A stretch of 11,605 nucleotides of DNA, from contig JAUPKV010000340.1 in the NCBI GenBank assembly GCA_030837265.1, positions 1-11,605 on the forward strand. Direction: 5' to 3'. Positions 6,581-11,605 of the stretch are shown piece by piece; the first letter of the stretch is position 1, and each line of letters begins with the position of its first letter. The translations under genes and the position numbers were made by a program. Under the pieces are notes generated by a model. It made no database searches. It saw only the letters and a list, made by a program, of their open reading frames with translations, and had not been told where the DNA came from. The stretch comes from Methanobacteriota archaeon (lineage in GTDB: Archaea > Halobacteriota > Methanosarcinia > Methanosarcinales > Methanosarcinaceae).

Positions 6581-7527
6581 TGCAGTATCCTTCCCTTTCC
6601 GTATCTGTAATATATCTGGATAAGTAATGTCAGAAGCGCTGCAAAGAAGAACCAATCTTTAATGTTTGTTTCTTCTTTTTCTCTTTTTATGTTCTTACTT
6701 ATGTTTTTGTAAATTTCATTCAGTGTTTTTTCATCAACGGATTTGAAATACTTTCCCCCGGTATCATTTGCGATAGCTTGCAGAGTAGATTCATCAAGGT
6801 CTGCATACTGTGGGTTTCCAAACCAGTCATATCCGAGTAACACTTTATTATTTGAACCCAGGCCGATAGTGTAGACCTGAATGTTGTTAGCTTTCGCATA
6901 CTGGATCGCTTCACCGGGGCTAATATAACCTGCATTATTCACTCCGTCGCTTAATAATATAATTACTTTTTTCTTGTTTGGAATGGACGAAGCCATATCA
7001 ATCCCAAGACTAAGTCCGTCCCCGATAGCAGTGCTGCCTTCTTTTGGTGCGATGTTGCGGAGTTTTTCAATAACTTTTTCCTTATCAGGACTTAAGTAAG
7101 CTGCAGTAGTAGCCCCGGATTCAAAAGTGACAATTCCCACATAATCTTTACTTTGAAGGGAATTAATTAATATTTCAGCCGAGGATTTTGCTGCTGCCAG
7201 CCTTGATGGAGTGTAATCCTGTGCCTGCATACTTCCTGAAACATCTATTACCAGGACAACATTTACTCCTTCTTTGGCCTGTTCCAGAGGGATATGAGGG
7301 TTTGCAAAACCTATTATCATCAGACCGATGGCCACTAACGACAAATAAAAAAGATGTACATCTCTTTTTGATTTATTAGTGTCACCTAATGCAGATTTGA
7401 TAAATGCCAGGTTGCTGAATTTTATTGCTTCGTTCTTTTTCCGTATCCTGATCTTTTTATACAGATAATAAATAAGCGGAATTATCAGTAAGAAGATAAG
7501 AATATAAGGAGAATCAAAACCTGTCAT
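6577..7527 (-). CDS. VWA-domain membrane protein, BatA-like
   Basis: The 316-residue protein has an N-terminal membrane helix (about 5-24), a second (about 57-75), a von Willebrand A domain (about 88-280) and a C-terminal helix (about 291-307), the usual BatA/BatB plan. The metal-ion-dependent adhesion site is complete: DVSGS (Asp95, Ser97, Ser99), Thr166 in GSTAIGDGL and Asp194 in LLSDG. The domain should therefore bind Mg2+ or Mn2+ and a protein ligand. The ATG at 7527 follows GGAG that overlaps the end of the DUF58 gene 4 bp upstream, and the gene's end overlaps the next start by 4 nt, so translation of the three is probably coupled. In characterised MoxR systems such proteins are the membrane partners of the AAA+ ATPase; the client here is unknown. 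Only one VWA gene is present, whereas many bacteria have both batA and batB. Confidence 0.9.
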   Translation of the reverse strand: MTGFDSPYILIFLLIIPLIYYLYKKIRIRKKNEAIKFSNLAFIKSALGDTNKSKRDVHLFYLSLVAIGLMIIGFANPHIPLEQAKEGVNVVLVIDVSGSMQAQDYTPSRLAAAKSSAEILINSLQSKDYVGIVTFESGATTAAYLSPDKEKVIEKLRNIAPKEGSTAIGDGLSLGIDMASSIPNKKKVIILLSDGVNNAGYISPGEAIQYAKANNIQVYTIGLGSNNKVLLGYDWFGNPQYADLDESTLQAIANDTGGKYFKSVDEKTLNEIYKNISKNIKREKEETNIKDWFFFAALLTLLIQIYYRYGKGRILQ

Positions 7528-7531
7528 AATT

Positions 7532-8407
7532 TTATCTCCTTATTTTTCTTGTCCTGAAGAATTTCTTAAGTGCGATTTCATACGGTTCATCCGTAATAAG
7601 GTCAACCATGTCTATTTTCATTTTCCTGAACAGCCTTTGCAATGATATACTATGTTCCATGACAAGTTCTGCATAGCGTGTCCTGAAGTCTTCATCGGAA
7701 GTGTCGACCAGTAATTGTTCACCAGTTTCTTCATCTTCCAGTTCGATAAGACCAACGTCAGGAAGTTCCTGCTCACGTTTGTCAGTTACTCTTAATGCTA
7801 CTATATCATGTCGGTTTTTCATCACTTTAAGAGGCTTTGAAAAGTCATCGGAGCAAAAATCAGAGATTAGAAAGACTATACTTCTTCTTTTAAGCAGCAT
7901 GGCAATAGCCTCCATACTGTTCATAATGTCCGTCCTTTTTGCAACAGGCTCATAGGAAACCAGTATGCTGAGCAATTTAAGAACATGTTTCCTGCCTTTT
8001 CGGGCTGGGACGTACTTTTCAATTCCTTCGGCAAAAATGAAAAGCCCGACATTATCGTTATTTTCCATGGCTGCAAACATCAAGCTAGCTGCTATATCTA
8101 TTGCTTTTTGCTTCTTTGTAATGTTACTCCCGAAGCTTCCGGAAGCTGACATATCTATAGCAAAATAGACATGCAGGTCTCTTTCTTCAATAAATTCTTT
8201 AACAAAAGGATGATTGAATCTCGCAGTAACCTTCCAATCAATTGTACGGACATCATCACCGGCTCTATATTCTCTTATTTCAGAAAAATCAATTCCCTGG
8301 CCTTTAAATACAGAGTGATAATTTCCAGTGATCAGTCCCTCCACTTGCTGTTTTGTGCTGATCTCTATACGTTTTACCTGCTTAATAACTTCTTTTGCAC
8401 GCTGCAT
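7532..8407 (-). CDS. DUF58 (COG1721) protein of the MoxR operon
   Basis: The 291-residue protein carries the DUF58 signature YRAGDDVRTIDWKVTAR (about residues 47-63) and then a VWA-like fold with metal-site residues DMSAS (Asp85, Ser87, Ser89), a Thr-Asp at 159-160 and LISDF (Asp183). It has no membrane helix, so it is the short soluble form of the family. I prefer the ATG at 8407, preceded by AGGT with a 9-nt gap; a GTG at 8413 is an alternative adding two residues. It sits 61 bp after moxR and 4 bp before the VWA gene, the order seen in many bacteria and archaea. The family's molecular role is not settled; a link between MoxR and membrane VWA proteins is generally assumed. Confidence 0.9.
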   Translation of the reverse strand: MQRAKEVIKQVKRIEISTKQQVEGLITGNYHSVFKGQGIDFSEIREYRAGDDVRTIDWKVTARFNHPFVKEFIEERDLHVYFAIDMSASGSFGSNITKKQKAIDIAASLMFAAMENNDNVGLFIFAEGIEKYVPARKGRKHVLKLLSILVSYEPVAKRTDIMNSMEAIAMLLKRRSIVFLISDFCSDDFSKPLKVMKNRHDIVALRVTDKREQELPDVGLIELEDEETGEQLLVDTSDEDFRTRYAELVMEHSISLQRLFRKMKIDMVDLITDEPYEIALKKFFRTRKIRR

Positions 8408-8468
8408 TAGCACACAACCTGATAGTGATGTGTATACTTCTTCACTAGCAAATTTTTTATTTGGTCAA

Positions 8469-9455
8469 TCAAGGCACTTTTACTTTGTTAAGTATCCTTG
8501 CTATTATCTGGTCGCTGGTGACCTCCTCAACTTCCGCCTCGTAGTTAAGAAGTATACGGTGCCGAAGCACACTGTATGCAACAACTTTTATGTCTTCGGG
8601 GATCACGTATCCTCGCCCTCCGAGCATTGCATGTGCTTTTGCAGCAAGTATAAGCCATAAGGATGCACGCGGAGATGCTCCGTATTCTATATGGCCGTCA
8701 GCATCAACACCATACGCTTGCGGATGTCTCGTTGCGTCTACGATCTGTGCCACATATTCTTTGATCTTTGCGTCAGCATATATCTGGGAATTGAAATCCT
8801 GGATCTCAATAATTTGTCCGGCTGTGAGTATCTTTGATATGTGGGGCTGTATACCCCTGGTAAACCTCTCAATGATTTCAATTTCCTCTTCCTTTGTAGG
8901 GTAATTAATAAGAAGTTTGAACATGAACCTGTCTACCTGTGCTTCAGGGAGCTTATAGGTACCTTCGGACTCTATCGGATTCTGCGTTGCCATTACAAGG
9001 AAAGGCCGTTCAATTTTGAAGGTGTCTCCCTGTATACTTACCTGTCTTTCCTGCATTGCTTCTAGTAATGCTGACTGGACTTTTGGAGGAGCACGATTTA
9101 TCTCGTCGGCAAGGATGAAGTTAGCAAATATCGGGCCTTTGAGTGTGGAAAAGGAAGCTTCGTTGTGGTTGTAGATTTTGGTACCGGTTATATCTGCCGG
9201 CAAAAGATCCGGTGTAAACTGAAGCCTTACAAAACCACAATCAAGGCATTCTGCCATTGTCCTGACCATGAGGGTCTTTGCAAGTCCAGGGACTCCCTCA
9301 AGCAGCACATGTCCCTGGGACACCAATGCTATAAGCATGTTGTCAATGATGTCGTCCTGTCCGATTATCCTGTTTTTTATTTCAGCTCTTAGTGTTAAGA
9401 TCTGCTCAGAATAGTAGCTTGCTCTTTCATTGAGCTTCTGAATATTTTCGTCCAT
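8469..9455 (-). CDS. MoxR-family AAA+ ATPase
   Basis: The 328 residues match the usual length of MoxR ATPases and show the full motor: Walker A GVPGLAKT (54-61), Walker B FILADEIN (113-120, Asp117 and Glu118), sensor 1 in ATQNP (Asn159), an arginine-finger region EAQVDRF (171-177) and sensor 2 GASPRAS (259-265, Arg263). The lid domain follows to the end. Family members form hexamers and act as chaperones that remodel or insert metal cofactors into partner complexes, working with VWA proteins such as those encoded next in this operon. The ATG at 9455 follows GGTGA with a 4-nt gap. It is the first gene of the operon; a weak TATA-like AAAAAATATC lies about 75 nt upstream on the minus strand. Confidence 0.95.
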   Translation of the reverse strand: MDENIQKLNERASYYSEQILTLRAEIKNRIIGQDDIIDNMLIALVSQGHVLLEGVPGLAKTLMVRTMAECLDCGFVRLQFTPDLLPADITGTKIYNHNEASFSTLKGPIFANFILADEINRAPPKVQSALLEAMQERQVSIQGDTFKIERPFLVMATQNPIESEGTYKLPEAQVDRFMFKLLINYPTKEEEIEIIERFTRGIQPHISKILTAGQIIEIQDFNSQIYADAKIKEYVAQIVDATRHPQAYGVDADGHIEYGASPRASLWLILAAKAHAMLGGRGYVIPEDIKVVAYSVLRHRILLNYEAEVEEVTSDQIIARILNKVKVP

Positions 9456-9534
9456 TTACTCACCGGTAAAGAATAGCTAATCGCAAAGTATACAGTTCAA
9501 AAAATCACTGAATTGTTTAAACCAACGATATTTT

Positions 9535-9654
9535 TTACTCTGCTATGCCCCTTTTGATTTTCTCTAAGTTTAATGTTTTGTTCAGTGTCTTTCCTGCTTT
9601 TGCCCAGGCCATCGCGAAGTGCGGACACTTAGGATGCAAGATATATTTTTCAAA
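9535..9654 (-). pseudogene. C-terminal remnant of an unidentified protein
   Basis: Between an in-frame TAA at 9655-9657 and a TAA at 9535-9537, 39 codons read like genuine protein, including HPKCPHFAMAWAKAGKTLNK and then LNLEKIKRGIAE. The only ATG inside (9612) would give 25 residues and has no good ribosome binding site. This looks like the surviving end of a larger gene. Family not recognised. A very small functional protein starting at a TTG (9639) is the alternative. Confidence 0.35.
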
Positions 9655-9720
9655 TTAATAAAGTTTATTCAGCTGTATAAGAGGACCCATAAAAAATTTT
9701 AAATCGGGAAGTAAAAAAGC

Positions 9721-10003
9721 TTTGGTACAACCGTCGAATATAAACATAATATTTGAATTACGACTTTGTTTAATCTTTACCAGAATACTAGTTTTTTTGA
9801 GAAGATCCAGCTGCAGGCGCATCCTTATCCAGATCCTCAATACCCGAACCTTAACAATAAGGAACTTTCTCAGGCGGATAAGTACTTTTACAGTAGTTGA
9901 TCCTTCCGCAGTATACGAACTCATTATATGCTACAAAGAAAACTTTCTTGATACCCCTGTAGATGGTTTAATCGAGATGTGGGAATTCAAGAGTAACAAA
10001 TAG
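9721..10003 (+). pseudogene. Frameshifted remnant of an unidentified protein
   Basis: One frame (9757-9900) gives protein-like text including KIQLQAHPYPDPQYPNLNN and KELSQADKYFY before a TGA at 9898-9900. Another frame then continues with VDPSAVYELIICYKENFL, DTPVDGLIEMWEFKSNK and a TAG at 10001-10003. Joining the two near 9886-9900 would make one continuous C-terminal region. The first frame is also broken by TGA at 9754-9756 and TAA at 9712-9714. This fits a decayed gene whose 5' part is gone or unrecognisable. Family not recognised. Confidence 0.4.
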
Positions 10004-10010
10004 CTTTTCC

Positions 10011-10619
10011 TTAATTAATCCATTTTAATATGACATCGGAGTTACGTGCGGGTGCCTTGAGTTTCTCCTTAACCGGGTATCCGAAGATCAGCGGTGCAAT
10101 AAGCTTGTGCCCTTCAGGTACTCCAACTTCCTTGAGGAATTCCATATCGTAGCCCAGGCCTCCAGCCAGGCCAATCCAGCAACTTCCTATCCCCAAAGAT
10201 TGAGCTGCAAGCATCATGTTCTCTGCTGCCAGAGCACAGTCATAATCATTTATAACATCAGGTGATGCAAACACCAATATGAGCACAGGCGCCCCATAAA
10301 AGAGCCGGGTTGTCGGTTTTGACAAATATTGCACGTATCTGACCAGATCCGGGTTTTCAGTATCTTTGTATTCAGAGAGGAAAGCTTTCTTAGCCCGGTC
10401 GTCGTATTCCTCGATGAGCTGTCTGTTTTTCACGACCACAAACCGCCACGGCTGCTTATTCACGGCTGTAGGGGCATATGTCCCTGCCCGGATAATTTCT
10501 TTTATAATTTCGTCGGATACCTCTTTATCGGAGTAATTACGCACTGATCGGCGCTGGTAAATATTGTCCAGGATGGCATTGGAAATTCTTTCTCCAGTAG
10601 CTGTGATATTATCAGTCAA
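10011..10619 (-). CDS. Nitroreductase-family FMN oxidoreductase
   Basis: The 202-residue protein shows the nitroreductase fold landmarks: RRSVRNY (23-29) for FMN phosphate binding, APTAVNKQPWRF (49-60), the hydrophobic helix AAENMMLAAQSLGIGSCWIGL (131-151) lining the flavin site, and the closing GYPVKEK (180-186). Such enzymes are cytoplasmic FMN dimers that reduce nitro compounds, quinones or other acceptors with NAD(P)H; the natural substrate here is unknown. The start is a TTG at 10619. It follows GGTGA with a 4-nt gap, no ATG lies near, and the distance to RRSVR is normal for the family. It appears to be a single gene: the nuclease-like gene ends 91 bp upstream, and the gap has a TATA-like GATAATATTAAAG. 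Confidence 0.9.
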   Translation of the reverse strand: MTDNITATGERISNAILDNIYQRRSVRNYSDKEVSDEIIKEIIRAGTYAPTAVNKQPWRFVVVKNRQLIEEYDDRAKKAFLSEYKDTENPDLVRYVQYLSKPTTRLFYGAPVLILVFASPDVINDYDCALAAENMMLAAQSLGIGSCWIGLAGGLGYDMEFLKEVGVPEGHKLIAPLIFGYPVKEKLKAPARNSDVILKWIN

Positions 10620-10631
10620 GATTTCACCGTT
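10620..10631 (-). promoter_or_regulatory. Ribosome binding site supporting a TTG start
   Basis: On the minus strand the sequence reads AACGGTGAAATC directly before the TTG at 10619. GGTGA matches the 16S rRNA 3' end complement at a 4-nt gap and decides the unusual start of the nitroreductase gene. Confidence 0.55.
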
Positions 10632-10710
10632 CCTTTTTCACACTTTAATATTATCGGTTTTCTGAGCTTAATAACCAATGAAATTAAGATTCTTCTCCTA
10701 ATCACACAAT

Positions 10711-11208
10711 TTATTTTAAAGCTCCGTTTTTCCAGAAAAAAGTCTTTTTTGGATTGCGTTCAAATTTTTTTAGAAATTCCGGAGCAAGTGCAGGAAACCT
10801 GATCTCTTTCAGAGGAATGCAAAACATTCTTTTTGGCTTTCTGGCTTTGCCACCAAGCCCTATTACCACATAGAAAGGAGTCTCATTATTGTTTTCAAAG
10901 ATACGGTACCGTCCTAACTGCTTTGATGTTGACCACTGAAGTTTACCTTTGAAAAATCCCGATCTGAATTTACATTCTATGCAAAAAATCTCATTCGTAT
11001 ATCTGTGTCGGAGGACTAAATCCGGACCGCAATCAGATTCCACGAATCTGCTATGCTTTCTTGCCATATCCGTGGTCCATTGCACTATAGAGAAATATTT
11101 TTCATCAAAAAGGTCCACAACAAACCTTTCAAAATCATCACCTTTTTGCACTGAATCTCTTTCAAAAATTATGCTGAAAATTTTCCTTAGCTTCCTAAAC
11201 AGACCCAT
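10711..11208 (-). CDS. PD-(D/E)XK nuclease-like protein
   Basis: The 165-residue protein carries an ordered set of restriction-endonuclease-fold residues: Glu27 in a helix (GDDFERFVVDLF), GPD with Asp63 (SDCGPDLVL), the E-x-K pair Glu78/Lys80 (FCIECKF), and Gln97 followed by Tyr101 (SKQLGRY). This combination is typical of Mrr-like, RecB-like and Holliday-junction-type nucleases. The stretch ahead is basic (residues 5-9) and the tail is rich in Lys and Phe. No methyltransferase or helicase gene is adjacent, so it is an orphan and its target is unknown; DNA repair, defence or RNA processing are possible. The ATG at 11208 follows GTGAT with a 5-nt gap. Fold assignment is by motif only. Confidence 0.7.
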   Translation of the reverse strand: MGLFRKLRKIFSIIFERDSVQKGDDFERFVVDLFDEKYFSIVQWTTDMARKHSRFVESDCGPDLVLRHRYTNEIFCIECKFRSGFFKGKLQWSTSKQLGRYRIFENNNETPFYVVIGLGGKARKPKRMFCIPLKEIRFPALAPEFLKKFERNPKKTFFWKNGALK

Positions 11209-11449
11209 AGTTAATCACTGCCGTTTTGTGAAAAATACAGAAATATTTCAGAATATCTATAAATGTAGCGGTCTGAGCAATAGATAAAAGCCTATCTTGT
11301 TTTAAAGCAAGTAAATAGCTTAAAATCTTACTCTGAGTATTTGACAAACTTAAAATCATGCAGAAAAGAGACACACTACCATTGTTAGAGACAGTGGTAA
11401 CAAGAATTAAATTGCCGGGTAAAAACTGTAGTATATAGAATTCAATCAT
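11195..11449 (-). CDS. Doubtful small ORF (84 aa) upstream of the nuclease-like gene
   Basis: The ATG at 11449 has a strong GGAGG 4 nt upstream, the best argument for it. The frame ends inside the nuclease-like gene, overlapping its start by 14 nt. The translation is rich in Leu, Ser and Ile, with a central piece (LSNTQSKILSYLLALKQDRL, then LSIAQTATFIDI) that vaguely resembles a winged-helix DNA-binding segment. Start and end look poor as protein. It may be a leader ORF, a remnant of a regulator, or chance. Confidence 0.25.
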   Translation of the reverse strand: MIEFYILQFLPGNLILVTTVSNNGSVSLFCMILSLSNTQSKILSYLLALKQDRLLSIAQTATFIDILKYFCIFHKTAVINYGSV

Positions 11450-11605
11450 TATCCTCCCAATTGAATTCTAAAATTGAGTGGTCTACCAGCATAACCTCCT
11501 AAAGAGGCGATGGGCCCTTCTCTGTCTCCCCCATCGCCACAAACTAAAAAATTTATTATCCCTATACATTGAAAAGGATTGGGCCTGATTAAGCCTCGAT
11601 TGACA
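11209..11605. other. Right-edge region without a recognised gene
   Basis: Apart from the doubtful 84-residue frame, the minus strand stays open from the window edge to a TAA at 11449-11451. That frame gives protein-like text (FLVCGDGGDREGPIASLGGY, then AGRPLNFRIQLGG) and ends as TAATG, overlapping the next ATG by one base. It could be the 3' end of a gene entering from the right or a structured RNA. A strong hairpin lies at 11506-11538. Confidence 0.4.
11506..11538. repeat. GC-rich 9-bp hairpin
   Basis: GGCGATGGG (11506-11514) and CCCATCGCC (11530-11538) are perfect inverted copies around a 15-nt loop. A smaller hairpin CCTC-CTAAA-GAGG (11495-11507) adjoins it and shares two bases. No T tract follows on the plus strand, so it is not a standard terminator. 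The GC content contrasts with the AT-rich surroundings. Confidence 0.65.

Larger units (their letters stand above)
9456..10010. other. Intergenic region with decayed coding fragments
   Basis: This 555-bp stretch separates the nitroreductase gene from the moxR promoter region. No intact gene was recognised. Two short stretches translate into protein-like sequence, a minus-strand piece (9535-9654) and a plus-strand piece with a frame change (9721-10003). Minus-strand promoter elements for moxR must lie in its left part, but no single strong TATA box stands out. Confidence 0.5.

Noticed and set aside
6581..6655. N-terminal extension of the BatD-like protein by 25 residues
   Set aside because: It overlaps the VWA gene by 79 nt and places residues before a clean signal peptide. 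The ATG at 6580 has a ribosome binding site and an ATGA overlap.
9535..9924. One minus-strand gene read through the stop at 9655-9657, as with pyrrolysine
   Set aside because: The stop is TAA, and only TAG is read as pyrrolysine. The upstream part (9658-9924) also looks like the shadow of better plus-strand coding text.
10949..11287. Plus-strand ORF of 112 residues
   Set aside because: It is a shadow of the nuclease-like gene, without a ribosome binding site or recognisable domains.
11506..11538. Fluoride riboswitch suggested by GGCGATGG
   Set aside because: The motif's short GUUCGCC partner and the conserved downstream elements are missing, and the DNA forms a simple long-loop hairpin instead.

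Overview
The window looks like a stretch of a Methanosarcina (methanogenic archaeon) chromosome. The pointers are archaeal TATA-like boxes in very AT-rich intergenic DNA, ribosome binding sites matching GGAGGTGAT, COG1361 S-layer-type proteins, sequon-rich secreted proteins, and eleven genes that all end in TAA or TGA and never in TAG. Avoiding TAG fits a lineage that reads UAG as pyrrolysine. The genus is an inference; no search was run.

Left third (1-4572, plus strand): the 3' part of a COG1361-type membrane-anchored protein is followed by a MacB/FtsX-type ABC transporter permease. Together they look like part of an export or envelope-remodelling ABC system whose ATPase lies outside the window. 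Next come two secreted lipoproteins. The first is a small one made mostly of five 15-residue repeats rich in Asn, Met, Pro and Gly, each with an N-glycosylation sequon. The second is a 469-residue predicted parallel beta-helix protein, separated from the first by 466 bp of AT-rich DNA that contains a long inverted repeat.

Middle (4656-9455, minus strand): a compact MoxR-type operon is transcribed right to left. It encodes a MoxR AAA+ ATPase, a DUF58 protein, a membrane-anchored von Willebrand A (BatA-like) protein, and a BatD-like membrane protein with a glutamine-rich stretch and a duplicated extracytoplasmic module. Tight spacing (4 bp, then a 4-nt ATGA overlap) ties the last three together. 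A small 95-residue protein of unknown function follows, with what may be its own promoter. By analogy with bacterial Bat/MoxR systems, the ATPase probably remodels a membrane or metal-dependent complex through the VWA proteins; the target is not visible here.

Right third (9456-11605): an intergenic region carries two short coding-like remnants on opposite strands. Then come a nitroreductase-family flavoprotein with a TTG start and a small PD-(D/E)XK nuclease-like protein, both on the minus strand. The last 400 bp hold a GC-rich hairpin and weak minus-strand reading frames that I could not identify.
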